This document shows, one piece after another, positions 1 to 5,597 of a DNA stretch of 5,597 nt. The notes beneath the pieces are model-generated. The model saw only the letters and a program-made list of their open reading frames with translations, was not told the origin of the DNA and did no database searches. Within the stretch, counting starts at the first letter, position 1. The number at the start of each line of letters is the position of its first letter. Source of the stretch: Acidobacteriaceae bacterium (GTDB lineage Bacteria > Acidobacteriota > Terriglobia > Terriglobales > Acidobacteriaceae). The position numbers and the translations under genes are program-made. The stretch lies in contig PMBA01000137.1 of assembly GCA_003152795.1 (NCBI GenBank), positions 1-5,597 of the forward strand, written 5' to 3'.

Positions 1-704
1 TGCGGTGCGATGGGTTCAAACACCAGCACGTCGCCGTACTTCGCGTTCCAAAGATCATTCGCGGCAGAGTAGGGAATCCACGTGGACTCGTCGTCGCTGG
101 AGAAATAGTTGCTGAGTTGGATCTTGCGGTCCATGGTGCCAATCACCGTGAACCGTACTCCTGCAATGACTACGGTTTCGCCTACGGCGGACTGTCCGCC
201 GAACAACTGCTCGCGCACGCGCGCTCCCAGGAAGGCGACGCGGCGGCGTTCGAGTTCATCGAGAGAGTTGATCCAGCGGCCCTCCGAAGGCTGTTCGTTC
301 CGCATATCGCCGTATTCCGGGCAGACGCCGCGGACAGGAGCTGTCCCCACCATGCGGTTTCCGAAGGCGATGCCGGGACGGCGCACCGTTTCGAGGCACG
401 CGTGGCGCACATACGTGGCCGTCTCCTTGATCATGTCCAGGTCGGCCTGCTCGAGGACGACTTTCTTGCCGGCCCGCTGGCCGCCCGGTTGTTCGCTGGT
501 CTGCTGCGGCCAGCAGATGACCGCGCCTTTGCCGAACGCGTCAAAGCCACTGACCAGAATTTCACGGAAGCTTCCGCCGTATGCAATCAGGAGGGTAACG
601 GTGGCGATTCCCCATACGATGCCGAGCATGGTGAGAGCGCTGCGCGTGCGGTTGCGGCGCAGAGCGATCCAGGCTTCGCTGAGGATCTGATAAATCATGC
701 CCAT
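1..704 (-). CDS. ABC transporter permease, MacB/FtsX type (N-terminal part, cut by left edge)
   Basis: The reading frame is open from ATG at 704 to the left edge, giving 234 residues with the C-terminus missing. It begins MGMIYQILSEAWIALRRN. One hydrophobic segment follows at about residues 22-42 (LTMLGIVWGIATVTLLIAY), then a long soluble region with RRVAFLGARVREQLFG (about 154-169) and VRFTVIGTM (about 183-191). This is the layout of MacB_PCD-type permeases: a first membrane helix, then a large extracytoplasmic domain; the three C-terminal helices expected of the family would lie outside the window. Such proteins pair with an ATPase to drive export or mechanotransmission across the envelope; the substrate cannot be read from sequence. 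The start lies one base after the TAG of the upstream permease, so translational coupling is likely. A second ATG two codons later is an alternative start. The RRVAFLG...QLFG and FTV.G.M stretches recur in the upstream permease, so the two are homologous. The family is clear; the specific role is unknown. Confidence 0.9.
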   Translation of the reverse strand, partial: MGMIYQILSEAWIALRRNRTRSALTMLGIVWGIATVTLLIAYGGSFREILVSGFDAFGKGAVICWPQQTSEQPGGQRAGKKVVLEQADLDMIKETATYVRHACLETVRRPGIAFGNRMVGTAPVRGVCPEYGDMRNEQPSEGRWINSLDELERRRVAFLGARVREQLFGGQSAVGETVVIAGVRFTVIGTMDRKIQLSNYFSSDDESTWIPYSAANDLWNAKYGDVLVFEPIAP

Positions 705-705
705 G

Positions 706-1966
706 CTAGCCACCAGCCTCGTGCCGCAACGCTTCGATGGGGTCAATGGCGGCGGCGCGGCGAGCCGGATACAGGGCCGATAGGATGGCGATGGTTCCGA
801 GAACAGCCAGGGCCACGGTTCCCGTCTGCCATGTCGGCAACAGGCCGGCGAAGAAGTCCGGCATGGGCAGGAGATCGACGAGCGCGCACAGTCCAAAGGC
901 GATCAGCAGTCCAGAACCGCCCGAGATGAGGGCAACCATGAGCGCTTCCAGAAAAAATTGACGCAGGATGCTGTTGGCGGGAGCACCGATCGCTTTTCGG
1001 ACTCCGATCTCGCGGGTGCGTTCGCTAACCGCCACCAGCATGACGTTCATGACGCCGAGACCGCCGAGGAACAGAGTTACGATGCCGACCGCGCCGAGAA
1101 AATACTTCATGCCATCCGTCATGGTGCGGAAGGCTTTTGCTTCCTGGATCGTATCCCAGATGGGGCAGGCTTCCTTATCGCTGGGATCGAAGCCATGCAG
1201 TCTGGCCAGCACCCGGCGGATCTGTCCCTTGCAGGCTTCGTGGTGCTCGACGGAACGCGGGACCACGAGCAACTGGTCGAAGGTGTAGGGGGTACCGGGC
1301 GGCCTGTCGGGAAAGTCACGCCTCATCGCGGAAAAAGGGATAAAGATTTTGTTGATGTCCCACCCGTCGTAACTGGAGTTTTGTTTTTTCGACGACATCA
1401 CGCCGACAACGGTAAACGGAATGTCGTTGAGATAGACGAACTGCCCGAGCGCGGGACGGCTGCCGAATAACTGTTTCTTCGCATCGGAGCCGAGGAAGGC
1501 CACGCGGCGGCTTTCGCTGATGTCATCCTGATCGTAGAAGCGGCCTTCGCCGACGCCGAGGCTGCGAATCTCGGCAAACTCCGGGGTCGAGCCGGTGACC
1601 GTGAACGCGGCCGCATTGTAAGCTGTGTGTGAACGCACCGTGTCCTGTTCAAGCTCCGGGATCGCATACTGACAATCGCTGGCTTCTTCCTGGATATGAG
1701 GAAGATCGGAATCGACCCAATGCACCAAGCGGCCTGCCCGCATACCGCCAGCCTGCAGGCTGGTGCGGCCGTGAAAGACGATCATCAGATCGCGGCCGAG
1801 GGTTTCGGCTTGCCTGGCCTGGCCGACGCGGAGACCCTCGCCGGCGGCAACCATCAAGACGATCGAGACCACTCCCCAGGCAATCCCGAACATGGTCAGG
1901 AGGGTGCGAACACGGTGCGCCCAAAGGGTTCGGAAATACGTCCTGGATGAGATCGCGAAATGACAT
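706..1966 (-). CDS. ABC transporter permease, MacB/FtsX type, with an apparent single-base frameshift near its start
   Basis: From 1932 down to the TAG at 708-706 the frame encodes 408 residues of a complete FtsX/MacB permease. The family-like N-terminus, MSFRDLIQDVF, starts at ATG 1966 in another frame; skipping one base at 1932/1933 joins them into a 419-residue protein of normal length. In that joined numbering, helix 1 is about 22-41 (within LLTMFGIAWGVVSIVLMVAA), the extracytoplasmic domain about 45-285, and helices 2-4 about 288-312, 339-364 and 381-399. The cytoplasmic motif SERTREIGVRKAIGA (about 314-328) follows helix 2, and the protein ends with DPIEALRHE, both typical of the family. 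Without correction, the 1966 start gives only 105 residues, ending at 1649. The main frame is also open up to ATG 2202 inside trmFO, and an automatic caller may choose 706-2202 (498 residues), but its first 90 residues look non-coding. I see no clear Shine-Dalgarno before 1966. The cause may be sequencing error, recent mutation or, less likely, programmed slippage. The permease identity is solid; its substrate is unknown. Confidence 0.88.
1931..1933 (-). other. Frameshift site in the permease gene
   Basis: On the minus strand the bases read GTA TTT CCG AAC in the frame of ATG 1966. Removing one C of the CC pair (G1932 or G1933 on the plus strand) gives GTA TTT CGA ACC CTT TGG, which is V-F-R-T-L-W and joins the two frames exactly. 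The restored N-terminus then aligns without gaps to the neighbouring permease: LIQDVFRTLWAHRVRT against ILSEAWIALRRNRTRS, each followed by a LTM.GI.WG stretch. The correct base count therefore has support from inside the window. Confidence 0.8.
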
Positions 1967-2156
1967 CTGAAGGTTCGACGGGGCTCGCCGGGAAATGAAA
2001 GCGTGGCGTCCCGTTTAAAGGTACGAGAGACGGCGGGGTTTAGTTCCAGCGCTAGGCGGCGGAGACAAAATTCCCAGTGCAGGCGCGGGTGGGCCGCCGG
2101 GAGATATCCGGGCGGACGGGCGAGGGCGCCCGTCGGTCCATCGTCCCATCGTTCGC
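1967..2156. other. Intergenic region between trmFO and the permease genes
   Basis: These 190 bases separate the trmFO stop from the permease start on the same strand. They hold the hairpin at 2115-2134 and a short direct repeat in which CCATCGT occurs twice, one base apart, at about 2138-2152. One minus-strand frame is free of stops throughout, which is why the permease frame can be extended into trmFO. Within the gap that extension has no ATG, GTG or TTG start and no recognisable protein features. No confident promoter is visible; an AT-rich patch (TTTAAA near 2020) is too weak to call. Confidence 0.5.
2115..2134. terminator. Perfect 7-bp hairpin downstream of trmFO (possible terminator)
   Basis: GACGGGC (2115-2121) and GCCCGTC (2128-2134) are perfect inverted copies around a 6-base loop. 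The hairpin lies 23 bases past the trmFO stop, where a terminator would be expected. No T-run follows on either strand, so it is not a classical intrinsic terminator and could be a processing or mRNA-stabilising stem. Its arms nearly match those of the hairpin at 4171-4189 (GACGGGGC/GCCCCGTC). Confidence 0.4.
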
Positions 2157-3515
2157 TTATGGCGCAGCCGAAGTGGGTTGCAGGGCGCTGGGCCGCAACC
2201 ATTCCGCGAACTCCCGCAGAGCCAGTTCACATTGCAGGCGATGGCGTTCCTTGCGGTCGCGGACCTTCCGGTCGAGAGCGGGGAGCAGGTCGAAAGTTAT
2301 GTTGGCGGGTTGAAAATTTCTGCTTTCCGCGCGCGTGATGTAGTGAAGCAGCGAGCCAAACGCGGTGGCTCGCGGCGGGGGCTCCGGTTGGCTGCCAGTG
2401 GCGAGTGCGGCTGCATTGGCTCCCGCCATCAGGCCGGTGGCGATCGATTCGACGTAGCCTTCGACGCCGCAGATTTGTCCGGCGAACAGCACCTGGGGAT
2501 GGGCCTTCATTTGTAACGTCGGGGTCAGCAGGGCCGGAGAGTTGATATATGTGTTGCGGTGAATCTGTCCGTAGCGCAGGAAGCGCGCGTTTTCGAGACC
2601 GGGGATCAAGCTCAGCACGCGCGCCTGCTCGCCAAATTTCAGGTGATTCTGGAAGCCGACAAGATTGTAGGAATCGGCGCGCAGATTTTCCTGGCGCAAC
2701 TGCACCGCCGCATACGGAATTCTGCCGGTGCGAGGGTCCTTGAGCCCGACCGGCTTCATCGGTCCGAAGCGCAGCGTGTCGCGTCCGCGACGGGCGATTT
2801 CTTCGATGGGCAGGCAGCTCTCAAAGTAGTTGAGCTTTTCCCAATCCTTCTGTTCAACCGATTGGGCCGCGAGCAGGGCATCGTAGAACCGGTCGTACTC
2901 GTCCCGCGACATTGGACAATTGATGTAGTCGGCCGAGCCTTTGTCGTAGCGGGCCGCCAGGTATACCTTGTCCATGTCGATGGAATCGGCCTCGACGATG
3001 GGACTGATCGAATCGTAAAAATAGAGCTGGCTTTTATCCGAAACCGTTGTGCAGAGACGCGCAATTTCGCGCGACAGAGCGTCCGACGTCAGCGGACCGG
3101 TTGCGATAATGGTGATCGTGGTCGGGTCGTTTTCGACTTCAGTGACCTCTTTGCGGCGAATCGTGATGAGCGGTTCGCGTGAAATCGACTCCGTGACCTG
3201 GCGCGAAAATTCAGCCCTGTCCACCGCCAGAGCATGTCCGGCAGGCACCGCCGTCTCCCGCGCGATCTCGAGCAGCCGGGAACCCGCTTGCCGCATCTCT
3301 TCCTTCAGCAGCCAGGGCGCAGTGTTCACGCTTTCGGACTTCAGGGAATTGGAGCAGACGAGTTCCGCGAAAGCGTCCGTCTGGTGCGCGGGAGTCGTGC
3401 GCAACGGCCGCATTTCGAACAACTCGGCGGCTACGCCGCGGCGGGCACACTGCCACGCCGCTTCCGATCCCGCCAGTCCGGCTCCAATGATGCGAACTTC
3501 CGTAGGAGACTCCAA
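2157..3515 (-). CDS. trmFO: TrmFO, folate- and FAD-dependent tRNA (uracil-5-)-methyltransferase
   Basis: This 452-residue protein (family usual length about 435-470) makes 5-methyluridine at position 54 of the tRNA T-loop, using methylenetetrahydrofolate as carbon donor and reduced FAD, in the cytoplasm. The FAD-binding Rossmann motif GAGLAG is at residues 11-16. LVCSNS (Cys54) and FESCLPIEE (Cys234) appear to match the two functional cysteines described in Bacillus subtilis TrmFO (Cys53 and Cys226), judged by remembered alignment. Other family blocks visible are ATGPLTSDAL (about 138-147), INCPMSRDEYDRF (about 198-210), FGPMKPVGL and the C-terminal GQICGVEGYVESIATG. The start is TTG at 3515: an in-frame TGA lies 21 bases upstream, no ATG or GTG precedes the FAD motif, and GGAG at 3529-3526 is spaced 10 bases from the TTG. 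The stop is TAA at 2159-2157. The gene is divergent from the AhpD-like gene and upstream of the permease pair on the same strand, 190 bases away. The identification is secure. Confidence 0.97.
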   Translation of the reverse strand: MESPTEVRIIGAGLAGSEAAWQCARRGVAAELFEMRPLRTTPAHQTDAFAELVCSNSLKSESVNTAPWLLKEEMRQAGSRLLEIARETAVPAGHALAVDRAEFSRQVTESISREPLITIRRKEVTEVENDPTTITIIATGPLTSDALSREIARLCTTVSDKSQLYFYDSISPIVEADSIDMDKVYLAARYDKGSADYINCPMSRDEYDRFYDALLAAQSVEQKDWEKLNYFESCLPIEEIARRGRDTLRFGPMKPVGLKDPRTGRIPYAAVQLRQENLRADSYNLVGFQNHLKFGEQARVLSLIPGLENARFLRYGQIHRNTYINSPALLTPTLQMKAHPQVLFAGQICGVEGYVESIATGLMAGANAAALATGSQPEPPPRATAFGSLLHYITRAESRNFQPANITFDLLPALDRKVRDRKERHRLQCELALREFAEWLRPSALQPTSAAP

Positions 3516-3525
3516 TGTCGCGTGA

Positions 3526-3529
3526 CTCC
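3526..3529 (-). promoter_or_regulatory. Ribosome binding site of trmFO, supporting the TTG start
   Basis: GGAG on the minus strand (CTCC on plus) lies 10 bases before the TTG at 3515. With the in-frame TGA just upstream and no ATG or GTG before the FAD motif, it supports the TTG start. Confidence 0.55.
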
Positions 3530-3567
3530 GTTGTCATGCGACCGCAGCGCACTTCGACGAATCTGTT

Positions 3568-3574
3568 TATTATA
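3568..3574. promoter_or_regulatory. Overlapping divergent -10 boxes for trmFO and the AhpD-like gene
   Basis: In a GC-rich 85-base divergent gap there is one AT-rich island. On the minus strand, 3574-3569 reads TATAAT, an exact -10 consensus, which would place a start site near 3562 and give trmFO a leader of about 45 bases. On the plus strand, 3568-3573 reads TATTAT, a 5-of-6 match, which would put a start near 3580, just before the AAGGAG at 3587. No good -35 box is seen at 16-18 bases for either direction, so the call rests on the -10 sequences and position only. Shared bases would make the two promoters mutually exclusive at any moment. Confidence 0.45.
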
Positions 3575-3586
3575 GGTCGCGACACG

Positions 3587-3592
3587 AAGGAG
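3587..3592 (+). promoter_or_regulatory. Strong ribosome binding site of the AhpD-like gene
   Basis: AAGGAG lies 8 bases before the ATG at 3601. It is a near-perfect Shine-Dalgarno sequence at good spacing and fixes the start of the gene. Confidence 0.85.
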
Positions 3593-3600
3593 AAGATTCC

Positions 3601-4128
3601 ATGTCTCGAATCAGTCTGATCGAACCCGCGCAGGCCAGCCCGGAAGTTAAGGAAATCTACGATGGCAAGCTGAAAGGCAAACCCGGCAACATCCAGAAAG
3701 CGCTGGCGCACCGTCCCGCCATACTCGGCAACTTCCTGGGATTCTATGCCAGCGTGGGACGTTCGCTCGACCGCAAGCTCTACGAGGCGGTATATCTGCG
3801 CGTCTCGCTGATCAACGGATGCCATTACTGCACGCAGCACCACATGCAAGGGGCCAAACGCGCCGGACTTACGCCGGAGCAGATGAAGACTCTGACGGAA
3901 GGACACTACTCGGGATTTGGCGAGCCCGAGCAAGCGGCGCTCCGCTATGCCGAGAAGCTGACGCGCACGCCCGACGTCGCTGGCGATGTCGACTTCGCGG
4001 AACTCAAGACGCATTTGTCCGACGAACAGATTCTGGACCTGCATATGCTGATTGGATTGGCGAACCTGACCAACCGGGTCACGGGTCCGCTGGCACTGGA
4101 GGTGGAATTTCCGGAGGAAAAGATCTGA
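3601..4128 (+). CDS. AhpD-like carboxymuconolactone decarboxylase family protein (peroxidase-related)
   Basis: This 175-residue, probably cytoplasmic, all-helical protein has no signal peptide or membrane segment. It carries NGCHYCTQHHMQGAKRAGL with Cys74, Cys77 and His81, and Glu62 twelve residues before the first cysteine. That spacing equals the Glu118/Cys130/Cys133/His137 set of Mycobacterium tuberculosis AhpD, where the CxxC thiols and a proton relay reduce peroxides or recycle AhpC. A peroxidase or disulfide-reductase role is therefore more likely than true carboxymuconolactone decarboxylation, but the substrate and partner are unknown. The N-terminal ISLIEPAQASPEVKEIYD and the later LTRTPDV and LIGLANLTNRVTGPLALE stretches fit the peroxidase-related branch of the family. 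Both active-site cysteines are encoded by TGC, so this is not a selenoprotein form. The ATG has a strong AAGGAG site; the stop is TGA at 4126-4128. It appears to be a single-gene unit, divergent from trmFO and convergent with selB. Confidence 0.93.
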   Translation: MSRISLIEPAQASPEVKEIYDGKLKGKPGNIQKALAHRPAILGNFLGFYASVGRSLDRKLYEAVYLRVSLINGCHYCTQHHMQGAKRAGLTPEQMKTLTEGHYSGFGEPEQAALRYAEKLTRTPDVAGDVDFAELKTHLSDEQILDLHMLIGLANLTNRVTGPLALEVEFPEEKI

Positions 4129-4148
4129 GAGCCCCTGACTAGAACGCG

Positions 4149-4169
4149 AAGCCGAGCTGCGCTCGGCTT
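4149..4169. terminator. Perfect 9-bp hairpin, first of a pair between convergent genes
   Basis: AAGCCGAGC (4149-4157) and GCTCGGCTT (4161-4169) are perfect inverted copies with a 3-base loop, starting 20 bases after the stop of the AhpD-like gene. The position suggests a bidirectional terminator shared with selB. There is no T-tract of intrinsic-terminator type, so a REP-like dispersed element is the main alternative. Confidence 0.6.
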
Positions 4170-4170
4170 G

Positions 4171-4189
4171 GACGGGGCAAAGCCCCGTC
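4171..4189. terminator. Perfect 8-bp hairpin, second of a pair between convergent genes
   Basis: GACGGGGC (4171-4178) and GCCCCGTC (4182-4189) pair perfectly around an AAA loop. It begins one base after the first hairpin ends and lies 9 bases from the selB stop. With the first hairpin it makes a 41-base double-stem unit able to form in transcripts from either side, suited to stopping convergent transcription or protecting 3' ends. No T-run follows it. Confidence 0.6.
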
Positions 4190-4198
4190 ACCACACGA

Positions 4199-5597
4199 TC
4201 ATAGAATTAGCCGCTCGTCTCCTACGCGCCTGGTTACGCGCTCGCGATCCAGATATTCGAGCAGTGGAATCGCATACTTGCGGCTGACTCCTGTCATATC
4301 TTTGAAGCGGGCGACATCGATTTTCGCCACGGTACTTTTGAGCGCGGCGATTTTGTGGCGCAGGCCCATCAGCGCGCTCTGGTGAAAAACGAGCTCGTCG
4401 GAGATCTTGATTAGGACCTTGTCGCGCAAGAGTAGCGTGACAATTTTCTGGGCGCGGATTTTATCTACCTTCAGGCCGGCCAGGACGTCTTTCAGCGAGG
4501 GAACTTTGAGGCCGGCGGAAGCAAACGCCTGCTCGATGATCCTCTTGGACTCGGCTTCTTCGTCTTTCATGACCACGCCGCGGCCGGGCAGGTGGACGAG
4601 TTCGCCTGCGACTTCGAGTTTCTTTTCTTCCACCAATTTTTCGAGCACGCTGTAAAAGACTTCGGGGCCCAGGTTGATGCGATCGCGCAGCTCTTCTTTG
4701 CTCATCCCGGCGACAAGCGGATTGGCATCGTGAAATTTCTTGAGAGCCTGAAGTACATCCGCCTTTGCTTCCGCGAATGCCGCCGGCGCAACCAGCACCT
4801 GATTGCACCACGCCAATTCGGCCTGCGCCGCCAGTTTCGCCGCATCTCCCCTTCGAATATTCATTTCGCCGGGAATGTCCTCGAGACGCAGGCCAATGGC
4901 TCCGCGCCGCGCTACGCGCGCTGCCAGTATCTGTTCCGGAGAACCATCGCGCATGATCTTGAGAAACGCGGCCGCATCTTCTGCGCGCTGCTTGCGAGTT
5001 CCGGGCGATGCATCGAGCACTACGCCGCCGCCAATGGTCACGACCGGCGAGAACTGGCGCACGATGAAGCGATCTCCGGGCAGTAGGAGCAGGGGTTCGG
5101 CGAATCGCAATTGCGCAAACGCTTCGTTGCCAGGTTTCAGCTGTTTCGCGCCATGCTTCGTTTCGTACAACCGCGCTTCCGCGATCGTTTCCGTCGAGTA
5201 GGCGTGAAAGTGCACACGGGCGCCGTCTTTGAGCGGCTTTGCCGAGGGGAGAAGCGAGAGGAGCGCATCGACGCGCGATGTGGAACGAAAAGTGTCCGCG
5301 GTCGCGAGCGTCATGCCGCGCGCCAGGTCTTCGGTGGAGACGCCTGCGAGGTTCAGCGCGGTGCGCTGTCCGGCGACGGCGGCTTCGGCGGGTGAGCCAT
5401 GAACCTGCACGCCCCGCACGCGTACCCGCTTGCCGGCGGGAAACAGTTCGAGTTCTTCTTCTTTGCGTATGGTTCCGGCAACGAGCGTTCCGGTCACGAC
5501 CGTGCCGAAGCCTTTCATGGTGAACACGCGATCGATGGGCAAGCGAGCCAGCGCCGCCGAGTCTTTCAACGCAACTTCGGACGCGACCTGGGCGAGC
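4199..5597 (-). CDS. selB: Selenocysteine-specific translation elongation factor SelB (C-terminal part, cut by right edge)
   Basis: The frame is open from the right edge to the TGA at 4201-4199, giving 465 residues that start LAQVASEVALKDS. SelB delivers selenocysteinyl-tRNA to ribosomes stalled at UGA codons marked by a SECIS hairpin. The visible part begins just before domain II, whose RVFTMKGFGTVVTGTL (about 23-38) is typical of SelB. Domain III includes ARVHFHAYSTE and GDRFIVRQFSPVVTIGGG (about 165-182), ending in VVLDASPG. The remaining 275 or so residues match the winged-helix array that binds SECIS RNA, with NPLVAGMSKEELR in the middle and SRKYAIPLLEYLDRE and TRRVGDERLIL at the end (last 37 residues). 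About 170 residues of GTPase domain would lie beyond the edge, giving a usual total near 635. A TTG at 5569 is in frame but is not the start, because family sequence continues upstream of it. The C-terminus is intact. The gene is convergent with the AhpD-like gene. The identification is secure; selA and selC are not in the window. Confidence 0.96.
   Translation of the reverse strand, partial: LAQVASEVALKDSAALARLPIDRVFTMKGFGTVVTGTLVAGTIRKEEELELFPAGKRVRVRGVQVHGSPAEAAVAGQRTALNLAGVSTEDLARGMTLATADTFRSTSRVDALLSLLPSAKPLKDGARVHFHAYSTETIAEARLYETKHGAKQLKPGNEAFAQLRFAEPLLLLPGDRFIVRQFSPVVTIGGGVVLDASPGTRKQRAEDAAAFLKIMRDGSPEQILAARVARRGAIGLRLEDIPGEMNIRRGDAAKLAAQAELAWCNQVLVAPAAFAEAKADVLQALKKFHDANPLVAGMSKEELRDRINLGPEVFYSVLEKLVEEKKLEVAGELVHLPGRGVVMKDEEAESKRIIEQAFASAGLKVPSLKDVLAGLKVDKIRAQKIVTLLLRDKVLIKISDELVFHQSALMGLRHKIAALKSTVAKIDVARFKDMTGVSRKYAIPLLEYLDRERVTRRVGDERLIL

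Noticed and set aside
117..929. 270-residue plus-strand open frame
   Set aside because: It lies antisense to the two permease genes and crosses their junction. Its Ala/Arg-rich composition has no recognisable domain, and both permease frames beneath it show clear family motifs.
2138..2152. Short direct repeat CCATCGT x2
   Set aside because: Only two 7-base copies are present in GC-rich intergenic DNA, with no palindrome or flanking promoter. This is too weak to call an operator or repeat element.
1967..2202. N-terminal extension of the permease frame to the ATG at 2202
   Set aside because: The extension overlaps the end of trmFO and would put about 90 Pro/Arg-rich residues before the first membrane helix. 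The family normally starts about 20 residues before that helix, as ATG 1966 would give once the one-base shift is corrected.
4126..4169. Possible selenocysteine recoding of the AhpD-like gene's TGA, with the hairpin about 20 bases later acting as SECIS
   Set aside because: The protein is already full length at the TGA, the TGA is not in a redox motif, and read-through would continue antisense into selB. The stem has a 3-base loop and fits an intergenic terminator or repeat better.
3211..4194. 327-residue minus-strand open frame spanning the divergent region
   Set aside because: It is antisense to the AhpD-like gene and out of frame with the start of trmFO, both of which are strongly supported. 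Its sequence is a frame shadow with no domain.
5567..5569. TTG at 5569 as the start of a 456-residue SelB
   Set aside because: The frame continues to the edge with SelB-like sequence (AQVASEVAL) before it, and a SelB without its GTPase domain is not expected. The gene is simply cut by the window.

Overview
The window is ordinary-looking chromosomal DNA from a GC-rich bacterium. Two things suggest Acidobacteriota, but only as an inference from remembered family resemblance: the two MacB-type permeases look like the small permeases common in that phylum, and a TrmFO gene sits with selenocysteine machinery. No rRNA, tRNA, CRISPR array, insertion sequence or phage gene is visible. Coding density is high, and no gap between genes exceeds about 190 bases.

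Layout from left to right: (1) 1-704, minus strand, the N-terminal 234 residues of a FtsX/MacB-type ABC transporter permease that runs off the left edge. (2) 706-1966, minus strand, a second full-length permease of the same family, one base upstream of the first. Its natural start (ATG at 1966) is separated from the rest of its reading frame by one extra base at 1932/1933. (3) 1967-2156, a 190-base gap holding a perfect 7-bp hairpin. (4) 2157-3515, minus strand, trmFO, the folate/FAD-dependent tRNA U54 methyltransferase, starting at TTG. (5) 3516-3600, an 85-base divergent promoter region with -10-like boxes for both directions on the same bases. (6) 3601-4128, plus strand, an AhpD-like carboxymuconolactone decarboxylase family protein with the complete Glu/Cys/Cys/His relay motif. 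(7) 4129-4198, a 70-base convergent gap with two perfect hairpins one base apart. (8) 4199-5597, minus strand, the C-terminal 465 residues of SelB, the selenocysteine-specific elongation factor; its GTPase domain lies beyond the right edge.

The two permeases form a tight transcription unit, probably two subunits of one efflux or lipoprotein-type ABC exporter whose ATPase is not in the window. TrmFO and SelB both serve translation (tRNA modification and UGA recoding), but they lie on either side of an oppositely oriented peroxidase-like gene and are not an operon. SelB implies that the organism makes selenoproteins.

I found no convincing undescribed system. The items most worth a second look are the single-base frameshift in the permease, the compact double hairpin between the AhpD-like gene and selB, and the overlapping divergent -10 boxes.
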